Origin: Argyresthia goedartella | Lineage: Eukaryota > Arthropoda > Insecta > Lepidoptera > Argyresthiidae | NCBI GenBank assembly: GCA_949825045.1 | Contig: OX463835.1 | Span: 24,383,201 to 24,447,200 of the forward strand | DNA: 64,000 nucleotides | Direction of reading: 5' to 3' | Shown here: positions 1 to 10,193 of the stretch, in pieces | How the letters are laid out: each line of letters begins with the position of its first letter | How positions within the stretch are numbered: the first letter of the stretch is position 1 | Made by a program: the position numbers and the translations under genes | The notes under the pieces: generated by a model | What the model was told of the DNA's origin: nothing | The model's input: only the letters and a program-made list of their open reading frames with translations | Database searches by the model: none

Positions 1-1
1 G

Positions 2-2761
2 CCGACCTACCGGTCCTCGGCTGAGGACCTATCAAGAATACCTAGTAAGAATCCCGTTAAGGTCCATATTTGTGTTTTATACTTGTGTAAGCAATCCCAA
101 GGTAATTCTTTCTCGCAGCAGTTATCTAATTTTTTGAGTCGTTTGGTGGATATAGTTTTAAGTAATTGTAATAATAAGTTTTTATTAATCGGTGACTTCA
201 ACATGAGCAACATTTTATGGACGCCTCGAGGTTCTACGTTAGTTCCGTCTAATTACGTAAGTAATGATGAATTGGTTTTACTCTCACAATCCACTTTCCT
301 TTCCTATCTGGGTTTGCTGGTAGAAATCTCTTTTATAGAGATAAGCGCGCCTCTTGTACATATATCTTTCTTTGTATATCTCTGTATGTTTGTTTTGTGC
401 AATAAAGTATTCATTCATTCATTCATTCATGAATGTAGTTTAGTCGATGATATGCTTATGCATAGTTTATACCAGTACAATAATGTCCTAAATAATTATG
501 ATAAGTTGTTGGATCTTGTTTTTTCTAATGATGAAGTAGTTGTAAGGGAATGCCTGAACCCATTAGTGCCAATAGACCCGTACCATAAGGCTTTGGTAAT
601 AGACATCAAATACACAGTTACAGACATTTTGCGGCCAGACACTCGTTTGAAATACTTTTATAATAAGGGTGACTATACGTCTATTAATAGTGAGTTGTTT
701 TCCATCAACTGGGAAGAAGAGTTTTGTGCGCGGTCATTACTTAAATCCTTTGACTTCTTTTATGAGACTTACGAGAAATTGAGGCTTAAATTTATTCCTA
801 GTAAAAAGATAACAGTTGATACGTATCCTCTATGGTACTCACGCCCGTTGAAGTGCGCTATTAAAGAAAAATTCAAATACTTAAGAAAATATAATAAATA
901 TAAAAATAAATCAGACTTAGTTACCTTCACTGTACTACGTGATAGAGTGCGAAGACTAGAGCAACAATGTTTTGATTCGTATATTAGTAGTGTCGAAAAC
1001 AACATATGTAAAAATCCTAAGCACTTTTGGTCATTCATAAAATCGCGGTCTGGCTCCCATGGCATACCTAGCAGCCTAAGTTACGATGGTAATTTGGTTA
1101 ACACTGGGACGGACATATGTAAGGCTTTTTCAGAATATTTTCTATCATCCTTCTCAGCGTCTAACACTAAAACCCTAGATCCTATCACTGGCGATGATGT
1201 TAATTCTACAGCATTTTTGTCACACATTGAAGTGACCCCTGTCCTAGTTAAAAATCTTCTACTTAAACATGATCCCTCTAAATCAGCTGGCCCGGATGAT
1301 CTACCTGCTCATTTTTTAATCAATTGTGCTGAAAGTTTGGCGATTCCAATTTCATTATTACTTAGAAGATCATTCTCCGAGTGTATTGTTCCGCCTTTAT
1401 GGAAATCTGCTTTTATCACGCCAGAACATAAAAAAGGACCAAAAACAGACATCAAAAATTATCGGCCAATTTCTAAATTATGTATATTATCGAAAGTCAT
1501 GGAAAAAATTGTGTACAATCAAGTGTACTGCGCTTTAAAGAATTCTATTAGTCCCAACCAACACGGTTTTGTACAGCGCCGATCCACTGTATCTAATCTC
1601 GTTCTCCTGATTGAGTATGTCACTGAAGTGATGGACGCTGGCTTTCAGGTTGATGTAATTTATACTGATTATAGTAAGGCCTTCGATCGAATTGATCATG
1701 GCATCTTATCAACCAAGTTACATGGCATTGGAATCAGTGGTGATTTGCTCAGATGGTTTTCTTCCTACATTGACAATAGATCTCAGGCTGTTGTAGTCAA
1801 TAACTATATCTCGGGATGGGTGACTATTCCGAGTGGTGTCCCCCAAGGTTCTTTGCTTGGGCCATTGCTTTTCAATATTTTTATTAACGATATTAGTAAA
1901 TGTTTTATACATTCTAAACTACTTTGTTTTGCTGACGATATGAAGGTTTATATGAAGGTAAAGTCGAGCAGTGACTCACTTTTAATACAGTCAGACCTCG
2001 AGCGACTTGATGAGTATTGTCAGAATAACAAATTAGATTTGAATCCGTTGAAATGCTTTTTCCTGACATTCTCTAGAAAACGAAATTTAATTCCAACTAC
2101 CTACAAACTTAAGGGTCAACCTCCGAACAAAGTCCAATGTATTAGAGACTTGGGGGTAAAACACGACTCCAAACTTTTATTTGACACCCACATAGATACT
2201 ATTGTCCGCGGTGCTCTGAAAACATTAGGTTTTATAATGCGGAGTTCCGCTCATTTTACTCAAGCCAAAACACTTAAAATTTTGTTTTGCTCCTTGGTTC
2301 GGAGCAAACTTGAATATGCGTCCCAAATTTGGAATCCTTGCTACAATGTTTATATAGATAGAATTGAACGTGTTCAGATTTTTTTTATCAAATACTTGTT
2401 TTATAAATCTAAATATCCTTATAATTCATCAAATTACTTTAATATTTGCAAGAAGCATCATCTGATCCCATTATATAGGCGCCGAGAAATAGCCGACGCT
2501 ACTTTCTTGCTAAAAATCACAACCGGCGGCATTGACTGTCCAAAACTGCTCCAAGAACTGTCATTTGTTATCCCTTCTCGGTCCAAAAGGCACTTCCCCC
2601 CTATCTCTTTAAGGCGAATATCATCCAACTACAGACGAAATAGTTTCCTTAACCGTGCTAGTCGAAACTTGAACAATGCGACGAAAGAGCTTGAGATTGA
2701 TATATTTAATTGTGTAGTTCCATCTGTGAGGCGAAATTTAAGTAGTGTATTTTTTGATTGA
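2..2761 (+). CDS. LINE A ORF2 protein: endonuclease (partial) and reverse transcriptase
   Basis: The frame is open from base 2, so the first ATG at 83 is internal and the true start is outside the window. Order: endonuclease piece with LLIGDFNMSN (near codon 60), a short linker carrying a foreign 3'-tail insertion (308-430), then the RT domain with SAGPDDLPAHF, YRPISKLCILSKVMEK, IYTDYSKAFDRID (catalytic Asp), SGVPQGSLLGPLLFNIF and the active site CFADDMKVY, followed by a thumb/C-terminal region ending RRNLSSVFFD. It would nick target DNA and copy the element RNA in the nucleus (family knowledge). No premature stop over about 920 codons, which is unusual in this window; the inverted copy is broken. 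The tail insertion inside the linker makes full function doubtful. Confidence 0.85.
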   Translation, partial: PTYRSSAEDLSRIPSKNPVKVHICVLYLCKQSQGNSFSQQLSNFLSRLVDIVLSNCNNKFLLIGDFNMSNILWTPRGSTLVPSNYVSNDELVLLSQSTFLSYLGLLVEISFIEISAPLVHISFFVYLCMFVLCNKVFIHSFIHECSLVDDMLMHSLYQYNNVLNNYDKLLDLVFSNDEVVVRECLNPLVPIDPYHKALVIDIKYTVTDILRPDTRLKYFYNKGDYTSINSELFSINWEEEFCARSLLKSFDFFYETYEKLRLKFIPSKKITVDTYPLWYSRPLKCAIKEKFKYLRKYNKYKNKSDLVTFTVLRDRVRRLEQQCFDSYISSVENNICKNPKHFWSFIKSRSGSHGIPSSLSYDGNLVNTGTDICKAFSEYFLSSFSASNTKTLDPITGDDVNSTAFLSHIEVTPVLVKNLLLKHDPSKSAGPDDLPAHFLINCAESLAIPISLLLRRSFSECIVPPLWKSAFITPEHKKGPKTDIKNYRPISKLCILSKVMEKIVYNQVYCALKNSISPNQHGFVQRRSTVSNLVLLIEYVTEVMDAGFQVDVIYTDYSKAFDRIDHGILSTKLHGIGISGDLLRWFSSYIDNRSQAVVVNNYISGWVTIPSGVPQGSLLGPLLFNIFINDISKCFIHSKLLCFADDMKVYMKVKSSSDSLLIQSDLERLDEYCQNNKLDLNPLKCFFLTFSRKRNLIPTTYKLKGQPPNKVQCIRDLGVKHDSKLLFDTHIDTIVRGALKTLGFIMRSSAHFTQAKTLKILFCSLVRSKLEYASQIWNPCYNVYIDRIERVQIFFIKYLFYKSKYPYNSSNYFNICKKHHLIPLYRRREIADATFLLKITTGGIDCPKLLQELSFVIPSRSKRHFPPISLRRISSNYRRNSFLNRASRNLNNATKELEIDIFNCVVPSVRRNLSSVFFD
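308..430 (+). repeat. LINE 3'-tail fragment embedded in LINE A
   Basis: The stretch from GGTTTGCTGG through a hairpin (ATCTCT, loop, AGAGAT at 326-342) to GTGCAATAAAG and (CATT)n has the same order as the 3' end of LINE G (30030-30156) and the fragment at 53200-53348. It sits inside the coding frame of LINE A without stopping it. The inverted LINE A copy also carries it (17575-17710) with a small difference beside the hairpin. Most likely an old 5'-truncated insertion that LINE A has carried along. Confidence 0.7.
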
Positions 2762-3065
2762 GCGATTTGTTTACCATATGTTTACCATGTTTATGTAGTG
2801 TTATTGTAGTGTAATGTATTAGGTATTTAGGTTGTTTGTTTATTTCGGCTTTGTAAGATAAATTATATGCTCGTAGTTTTTATATACCTACATCTGCTGT
2901 GTGTGCGCGCCGTTATTTGAATGTGCGTATCACTGATCTATTTTTTGTGCGATATCTATTTGTGAGTTCCTGTAATTGGCTTCATATTTCTATTTAACAT
3001 TTCTTCATGTGATGTATTAGCTGTTGGTTCTCCTAGAATAAATAAATAAATAAAATAAATAAAAA

Positions 3066-3308
3066 AGCCTTCTTTAAACCAATAAATATTCCTAGGGCTA
3101 TGTGTTTTTTATCTATGTTAAGTTTGATTGTTGTTATTAGGTCAATTGCTGCTGATACAGCATTAGATTTAGGACGGAACCCGTATTGTTTGTCGTACAG
3201 AAAATTGATTGAAAGAAGGAGATTCTCGAGGCGGTTGTAAAGAATCTTTTCGAATATTTTTGATACTATCGGTAGCACGGAAATTGGTCGGTAGTCATTG
3301 GGATCGGC
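3066..3308 (-). pseudogene. LINE B copy 1, RT fragment between gypsy and LINE A
   Basis: On the minus strand this reads ADPNDYRPISVLPIVSKIF, then YGFRPKSNAVSAAIDL, then GLKKAF, which is the palm start of a LINE reverse transcriptase. It joins across the gypsy element to the coding piece at 9759-10193 (ending RPINKSGKKA), and stops at GLKKAF where LINE A inserted. The same residues are read on the plus strand at 14771-14940. A jockey/CR1-type RT without RNase H is inferred from LINE B copy 2. Confidence 0.85.
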
Positions 3309-4102
3309 TGTAACGCTTGTTGGGGTCTGGGTAAAACAAAACACTAATTAACAGATTTACAAGGTTTAATTTAAGTAAACTCCAGGATCCCCAACAATTA
3401 GCAATACGTTGATTTAGCTCTCAGGGATGAGTTCTAGAATTCACAATTATAGGTAAGCCGTGTCCACTTAGCACTGCCTTGATAGGTAACCACTTCCCTG
3501 TAACTATGCGGTAGGTGGTGGCGCGCGTCTGGTGATGTCACCGATGTACTCCGGAGTCAGGCAGGGCGGATCAGCAGCGGAAAGTGGCTATCAGGGTCCT
3601 AATATAGTTTGGGTCCGGCAAGTAAAACCCCGACTGGGAAACACACACACCTATTAAAATTGATAGGTAGCTAAATAATCATCATTGAACACTGCGCTCC
3701 ACCATGCACAGGACAATAAAACCAAACAATTGGAATTAGTTTAAATTAAATAATAAATTAGCGCTCCAAAGTAGTGGTGGCGAATGTGAGGTACGATAGC
3801 CCCGAGCAAAGTGAGTGCTGGCCGCACCCCGCTCCACGAGTATTCGTGTGACGTCCACATATCGCTTGCTTCTTCGTTGGTGCGAGTTAAGCGCCTACGG
3901 CTTTTGTCATAGCAATAATCTCATTTGGAACGTTGGCTGGTTAAATAACGGTAATCAAGAATCCTTAGACTTAGTTTGTAGAAATCTATTTATTTTATTT
4001 ATTAAGTTTAGGTACTAGGATTAAGGTAATATTAAGGTTGTATATAATATACTTTTTCAATAAAATTGTTTACTCGAAGCATGTAATAACAGTTATGTTA
4101 CA
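3309..4102 (-). repeat. Gypsy 3' LTR
   Basis: 794 bp, TGTAAC...GTTACA. Compared by eye with the other LTR (8964-9758) it shows about 11 substitutions and one single-base indel in a T/A-rich run near 3990, about 1.4 percent. Short plus-strand ORFs inside both LTRs are not genes. Confidence 0.93.
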
Positions 4103-4117
4103 TACTCCCTCTTTTTG
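4103..4117 (-). promoter_or_regulatory. Gypsy polypurine tract
   Basis: The minus strand reads AAAAAGAGGGAGTA directly before the 3' LTR, the expected position of the plus-strand DNA primer. Confidence 0.8.
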
Positions 4118-4237
4118 GGCAGAATTTTACCTATGTAAAATTCTTTATCATTATCACAGCTCTAAAGCTATCAGTTTCACAGACGGTCCTCAACTACATA
4201 CTTCACTCACTTATACAAATCGCTTATTCATCCTCGT

Positions 4238-7104
4238 TCATAGTTGCATTAACACAAGTAAGTTTGTGTTACGGCATTTAGCTTTAATTAAACTTGCTTG
4301 AATGTTATCAAATATTTTCCGAAATGTTCCCAGATTTTCCGCGTATTCCTCTCTTGGCGCAAATATCATATCAGGAGCACTATCGGAATCAAGATAGTGG
4401 GAACCACAGGTAACTAGTTCACGAGCATAAACTAAAAAGGCTGGGGTGAAACCAGTCACCTCGTTATATGATGAGTTTATCGCAAATTGAATTTTAGAGA
4501 TGTTATCGTCCCACGATCTGTGATCGTCGCCTTCAATAAAACAAGAAATTGCTGTCAACGCTGTCTTATTGTACCTCTCCACGTTGTTAATTTGAGGTGT
4601 ATACTTTGGAGTATACTGGACGTCGGGGACCTTATATTTACTGAGTAGGTTCTTTAGGGTATTACTCACGAACTGTTTTCCATTGTCCATCAAAACGGAT
4701 CTAGGGACTCCATGAACAAGAAATACTTCGTCCTCGAGAATACGTGAAATAATCTCCGCGGTAGCACGTCTTATCGGAAATAGAGGGCAACACTTAGAAA
4801 AGCAGCAAGTGACGACGAACAAAAAGGTGTTCTGCTTCCGAGATGGCGGTAAAGGTCCAACCAAGTCTACACTAATCATTTGAAAGGGTCTGCAGCATTT
4901 CTTAGGTCGTCCCATAGTTCCCAAAGTAGTATGATTAGCATGTTTGTAAGATCTACACACGTCACACTCAGCCACGAAGTTTGTCACGTCACGATGCATA
5001 TCAGTCCAGAAGTACCTGAGGCATAGGCGTTTATACGTTTTTAGTACGCCGAAATGACCAGCAGTAGGGCAAGAATGATTTTGCTGAATTATCTTTACTC
5101 TATTCTCAAGAGGAATTACTTCCTTCCATTCAAATTCTCTTGTTAAAGGATTCAATGATATCTTAAAACTGAAAAGTTTACCATTCATGACTTGATAATC
5201 CAAAAATGATGCAGGCATATTCAAACAACCATTGTAGATGTTTAAGAACCATGGGTCAGTAGTATTAGGAACAAGATTGGTAGAGCAAATCAAAGCTGAT
5301 ACAGGTATACGTGAAAGACTATCTGGGACAACATTATCAGAACCTCGACGATGACGAATGTCGCAATCGAAAGCGGACAGTCTTACACTCCATCTCGCTA
5401 AGCGACCTGTAGGGTTGTTCAAGTTTATGAACCACTTTAACGCTGCATGGTCTGTATAGACAATAAACTTTCGGCCGTTTTCGAGGTAGCAGCGCCAATG
5501 TTCAACCGCTGTTAATACAGACAACGTTTCGCGTTCGGTTGCGCTGTAATTTTGTTCAGGTTTTGATAAGGATTTACTCATGTATGCTATGACTCTCTCA
5601 ACACCCTCCGAAGACTGTGTCAGAACTGCACCGATACCTACGTTAGACGCATCAGTGTGCACTTCGAAGGATTTTGAGTAGTCAGGGCATGATAAGACCG
5701 GAGTAGAAACAAGACATTTCTTTAAAGCTTTAAATGCCTCATCAGCTTCTGCTGACCATTTAAAAGGAGGAGCCGTTTTAGCTTGTGACGTTAATTTGTT
5801 TAAGGGAGAAGCCAAAGAGCTGAAATTTGGTATAAATCTACGATACCAAGCGGCCGTGCCTAGAAACCTACGAACTTCCTTGCGATTTTTAGGGGTGGGA
5901 TAGTTCACGATAGCTTCTACCTTCTCCGGATCAGCATGTAAACCATTGACGTCAACAACGTATCCCAGATATTTTATTTACTTCTAAAGAATTGACTCTT
6001 TGAGTAATTAATAGTTAGATTAGCTTCGATAAGTTTCTCCATAACCCGCACAAGTAATGAGATATGTTGTTCGAAAGTAGAAGACACGATAATTATGTCA
6101 TCCACGTAGACAAAGGCCTTGTGTTCAAACTCAGGACCAGGGAACAATCGATCAACAAGACGCTGTTGTGTAGCTGGAGCGTTAGTTAAGCCGAAAGGCA
6201 TGCATTTAAATTGGAAGGTTCCCCGAGTTGGAATGTAAAAAGCACACTTGCATTTGTCCTCCTCCCTAATGAGTACCTGCCAAAAACTTTTTGACAAGTC
6301 CAAGCTAGTAAGGTATTTAGCGTCGCGTAGGTTGTCCAAAATCTCAGATATGTAAGGTAGATTGTAAGCATCTTTTTTAGTTATATCATTGAGTTTTCGA
6401 CTATCCAGATAAAATCTCAACTGACCGTTCTTCTTAGGTGTGAGAAGTACAGGTGAAGACCATGTACTCTCGTAGGGTTCAACAACGTCCTCCTTGAGCA
6501 TTTCATCTAACTGTTCAATTAAAATTCGTTGTTTCTCTAACGGCATTCTATAGTAGCGTTGACGAATGGGAGCAGCATTCCCAGTGTCAATGGAATGTGT
6601 AATTAGTGAAGTCCGGCCTAAGCCACGTTCCTCATAGGATATGTTCCGGAATTGAGAAATAATATGGTCAGCTGTGGTCTTCTGGTCTTCAGATAAATGT
6701 TCGTAACTGCGTAGTTTTGCATCAGTATCAGTAGTTAGATCAGCAAGCGCGACTTCAGCATCCGACCGCATAACAACTGAAGTTAAATGTTTTGGGAATA
6801 GACCAAACTGATTCCAAAAGTCCATACCGAGAATTAATGTATTTTTTATTTCAGGAACTACGTATATTTCAAGTATGTGTGATTGGTTTAAAAACTTTAC
6901 GGATAGATACATAACCCCAATACTTTTCAAGCTTTGACCGCCAGCCGCCACAAATTGTATTATTTGCTTTTGTTGTAGTATAAAACCCTTCGTTGAAAAG
7001 TATTTATAAATATTGCCACCCAGAATAGAAACGGAAAAACCAGTATCCAACAATCCGAGTAATTCTCTGTCATGCAATTCTACAGAAACATGAGGACGCG
7101 CGTG
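4238..7104 (-). pseudogene. pol: Gypsy pol: protease, RT, RNase H, integrase, with one frameshift
   Basis: The frame opens after a stop at 7105-7107. The aspartic protease motif is LLGLLDTGFSVSILGG. RT motifs follow: LRFYLDSRKLND, SLDLSKSFWQV, FKCMPFGLTNAP and the catalytic FVYVDDIII. The frame breaks at about 5974-5985, after KSQFFRSK, and resumes one frame over with KYLGYVVDVNG and NYPTPKNRKEVRRFLG. RNase H (FEVHTDASNVGIGAVL), an integrase zinc domain (CDVCRSYKH) and the integrase core (ISVDLVGPLP, LMDNGKQFV, NNVERYNKTAL, with D, D and E in expected places) follow. The end at 4238 lies close to the PPT, leaving no room for env. Without the frameshift it would be one polyprotein. Confidence 0.92.
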
Positions 7105-7247
7105 TTAAGATTCTACATTGTGGATTGAAGAGACAGTGTAGCACGAAAAAAAATTCGAGATAAAATTAAGCCAGTCAGACCATTCAGACTTATCAAATCT
7201 AGCAGTAGTATTAACGTTTTCGTACTTGTCGTCACCACAATCCACCG

Positions 7248-8606
7248 CTACTCGTTTTTTGGACTAGGTTCAGCATTGCAGACTGAGCAATCCGGAAATC
7301 GTACACCTTTCTTGCCACATTTAAAACATATCGGAAAGTGCGGTTGCCGACACTGTCCAAGAGAATGGGTGTTAACGCGACATCTAGGGCAATAATGTTG
7401 TTTAGTATTTGAATTAGGAGTAATACTCAATGCATTGACATTAATGTTACGTGAATGCTCAGCATTCTGTTTGTAAAAAGTCTTATCAGAGTTCTCGGAA
7501 GGCCTATAGTTTTTAAATTTATTATAATCATGTCTGTAAGTAGAGTAGTTAGTGCTGCCATTACCTCTATTGATAGATGTGCCGGAAGACTGCCGGTTAT
7601 AAGCAAATTCCCGAGCTAGAGTGTCAGAACTGACCTTAGGAGGTTCATGTAATTGGGCCGTGCGAGCTTGAATATTCTCAAAACTGCGGCACAATTCTTT
7701 TAGCGCGTCAATACTCGTTATGTTTGGTGAAGCTGCTAGAGTACTGGCGTAAATTGGACGAATATTGTGTAAGAGAATTTCTAGCTTGTCCTCCTCAGGT
7801 AACTGTTTGTTCAATCGAGAAAACATACCGTGCATTATAGAAATGTAAATAGAGATATTTTCCTGTTCACCCTGTGTACGCATCCTAATTTCCGACAGTA
7901 GACGGTAATCATAATCACACTGACTAAAATCCTGTTTTAATTGCTTAACTAGCTCATCCCATGTCTCGACCTTGTCCTTAACGCAACGGAACCAGTGTAG
8001 CGCGTCATCGGTAAAAATATCAAATCCATAAGTTAGCAACTTGTCCCTAGGCATGCTCCTCGAAAATACTAGCTCCTCGGCCTACTGAATGAAAGATCTA
8101 ACGCATGTCTTCCCATTAAACTTGAGCCTGCCAACCACATCTGACACCAGTTTCTTCTCGCAAGTAACAGTTATCAGCTCGGACCATGGTTCTGGGTTTG
8201 TTCAGGTTGACGGATCTTCAACTTTCAATTTTTTTAGCTCCTGCAGGTAGGCCTTAAATCTTTGAGAATATTCCAGGTAAGTGACCTTTACTGAAACGTG
8301 CCTATCAATCCTGTAATAAACATGATGTAGCATTGTCACCGTTCTCGAGTAAACATTTTTATCAAATTTAGACTTTAAGCTATCCAAATTATCTTTTACC
8401 TTCACTAAGGTATCTCTAACCGGCGCCAAATCAACAACCGGCTCTAAGTGAGACTCTAAAATGTCTTCCGATGGAAGAAGTGAGGCTAATTTAACTATCT
8501 GTTTCCTAAGCTCCTGAACCGATTCACCGGTAGTACCACCCCGTACACCAACCTCGTACTCCAGTTCAGCCTTTTGTAAAGATAAAAATTTAATTTGGTA
8601 AGACAT
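7248..8606 (-). pseudogene. gag: Gypsy gag, two in-frame stops
   Basis: One minus-strand frame runs from the ATG at 8606 to 7248, broken by TGA (8202-8204) and TAG (8082-8084). The first part (134 codons) is helical and charged, with no named domain recognised. The second part has a typical retrotransposon capsid core (DDALHWFRCVKDKVETWDEL, about residues 15-35 after 8054) and ends with two Cys/His clusters, CPRCRVNTHSLGQCR and CFKCGKKGVRFPDCSVC, that would bind RNA. It lies upstream of protease in the usual order. The stops are real unless sequencing is wrong; the frame continues unchanged after each. Confidence 0.85.
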
Positions 8607-8944
8607 GTTTCCCTAGTAGGTGTGTGTTGCAATCACAAATAAACAACAATAGAAGACAATCAATCAACCCAGCCCTAAAATCAATTTCGGGTAAAAATTT
8701 AAATCAATAAAAGTGTGAATTTCGGAATTCAAACAATAGTTTAAACGTCGAAACGTAAAGGATTAAAACAATAAAAACCCGTAGGAATACTCAAACACAA
8801 AATTACTAGTTCTGTAAAGCAATAAAATCAATCACACTTTTAATGACGACCTGATAGAACCAAACCAAAGCAAACAAACAACACCAATTATTACTATGTA
8901 ATACTTACTACAGACAAATGTAAGTGAACACGGCTCAGTGAAAA
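8607..8944 (-). other. Gypsy untranslated leader
   Basis: About 340 AT-rich bases between the primer-binding site and the gag ATG, without an ORF. Probably leader/packaging RNA; no specific motif was recognised. Confidence 0.6.
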
Positions 8945-8962
8945 CCTTTTGAGTGGGCGCCA
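8945..8962 (-). promoter_or_regulatory. Gypsy primer-binding site
   Basis: One base inside the 5' LTR, the minus strand reads TGGCGCCCACTCAAAAGG. The first nine bases fit the 3' end of a lysine-type tRNA, as known for many Ty3/gypsy elements. The rest is not a full 18-base match, so the tRNA identity is uncertain. Confidence 0.7.
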
Positions 8963-8963
8963 T

Positions 8964-9758
8964 TGTAACGCTTGTTGGGGTCTGGGTAAAACAAAACACT
9001 AATTAACAGATTTACAAGGTTTAATTTAAGTAAACTCCAGGATGCCCAACAATTAGCAATGCGTTGATTTAGCTCTCAGGGATGAGTTCTAGAATTCACA
9101 ATTATAGGTAAGCCGTGTCCACTTAGCACTGCCTTGATAGGTAACCACTTCCCTGTAACTATGCGGCAGGTGGTGGCGCACGTCTGGTGATGTCACCGAT
9201 GTAGTCCGGAGTCAGGCAGGGCGGATCAGCAGCGGAAAGTGGCCATCAGGGTCCCAATATAGTTTGGGTCCGGCAAGTAAAACCCCGACTGGGAAACACA
9301 CACACCTATTAAAATTGATAGGTAGCTAAATAATCATCATTGAACACTGCGCTCCACCATGCACAGGACAATAAAACCAAACAATTGGAATTAGTTTAAA
9401 TTAAATAATAAATTAGCGCTCCAAAGTAGTGGTGGCGAATGTGAGGTACGGTAGCCCCGAGCAAAGTGAGTGCTGGCCGCACCCCGCTCCACGAGTATTC
9501 GTGTGACGTCCACATATCGCTTGCTTCTTCGTTGGTGCGAGTTAAGCGCCTACGGCTTTTGTCATAGCAATAATCTCATTTGGAACGTTGGCTGGTTAAA
9601 TAACGGTAATCAAGAATCCTTAGACTTAGTTTGTAGAAATCTATTTTTTTTTATTTGTTAAGTTTAGGTACTAGGATTAAGGTAATATTAAGATTGTATA
9701 TAATATACTTTTTCAATAAAATTGTTTACTCGAAGCATGTAAAAACAGTTATGTTACA
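8964..9758 (-). repeat. Gypsy 5' LTR
   Basis: 795 bp direct repeat of 3309-4102 with the same TG...CA ends. In element orientation it carries the promoter, and transcription would run toward lower coordinates. The flank CGGC at 9759-9762 is the target duplication. Confidence 0.93.
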
Positions 9759-10193
9759 CGGCTTTTTTTCCAGATTTGTTTATTGGTCGGACTTTTGCTT
9801 TCTTAAGTGAGTCAGGAAATTTTCCTTCTAACATACACAGATTGATGCTTCTGCTAAGAGGCTCAGTTTTTACGCTTTTTATACATTTGATAGTTTTAGA
9901 ACTAATGCCGTCTATGCCTGTGCTACTGTTTGGTTTAAGATTATCGACAATTTTTCCTACTTCAGTACTATTTGTTGGGGTGAAGAGTTTGGTGGTGGTT
10001 GCGAACAACTTTTTTGGTATCTGTGGGATATCGTAAGATTGGGTTGTAAGTATGTCATTTGCCAATACTGAACCTATACTAGAGAAGAAAGAATTGAAGT
10101 ACTCGCATATGTTCTTAGGGTCATTTATGGACCCCGTAGGGGTATCTAATTTAGTCGGAACAGATTCTGTTTTCATCTCATTGCTACTGCTCT
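9759..10193 (-). pseudogene. LINE B copy 1, N-terminal RT region, fused to LINE C
   Basis: The minus strand reads NEMKTESVPTKLDTPTG, then DPKNICEYFNSFFSSIGSV and NSSTGIDGISSKTIK, then FPDSLKKAKVRPINKSGKKA. This is the segment before the RT palm of a CR1/jockey-type LINE. It continues across the gypsy insertion at 3308. At its upstream edge it follows the RNase H domain of LINE C with no stop, so both lie in one ORF (9754-13227). The junction is near 10193, between FTDSKSS and NEMKTES. Confidence 0.82.

Larger units (their letters stand above)
1..3065 (+). mobile_element. LINE A copy 1 (jockey-superfamily non-LTR retrotransposon), cut by the window start
   Basis: Non-LTR retrotransposon on the plus strand. 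It holds the 3' half of an apurinic-like endonuclease, a complete reverse transcriptase and a 3' UTR ending in AATAAATAAATAAATAAAAT repeats at about 3038-3065. The right flank (3066-3308) is LINE B sequence on the opposite strand, so LINE A landed inside LINE B. A second copy lies in inverse orientation at 14941-18063. That copy shows that the element is 5'-truncated within the endonuclease, just before an RGGGVL motif. The left edge here lies outside the window. Clade assignment (jockey/CR1 group, no RNase H) is from motifs only. Confidence 0.9.
1..3236. repeat. Inverted repeat arm 1 (pairs with 14771-17998)
   Basis: Bases 1-3236 are the reverse complement of 14771-17998 with only scattered differences, including the LINE A insertion point inside LINE B. 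The similarity stops abruptly at AACCGC (3231-3236 against 14771-14776). Arm 1 probably continues beyond the window start, because base 1 pairs with 17998 and LINE A runs on to 18063 in arm 2. Confidence 0.92.
3309..9758 (-). mobile_element. Ty3/gypsy LTR retrotransposon inserted in LINE B
   Basis: Two 794/795-bp direct LTRs, each starting TGTAAC and ending GTTACA, flank a minus-strand gag-pol region. The 4-bp target duplication CGGC is present (3305-3308 and 9759-9762), and the LINE B reading frame continues across it. A primer-binding site lies inside the 5' LTR and a polypurine tract inside the 3' LTR. Element order on the minus strand: 5' LTR (8964-9758), leader, gag, protease-RT-RNase H-integrase, 3' LTR (3309-4102). 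No env gene is seen. Gag has two in-frame stops and pol one frameshift, so this copy is defective, although the LTRs differ at only about 11 positions plus one indel. Confidence 0.95.

Noticed and set aside
3815..4018. Short ORFs in both gypsy LTRs (also 9470-9661)
   Set aside because: Identical because the LTRs are repeats; no domain, and on the strand opposite to the element.
3309..9758. Endogenous virus with envelope
   Set aside because: No env frame or space for it between integrase and the PPT; a plain LTR retrotransposon.
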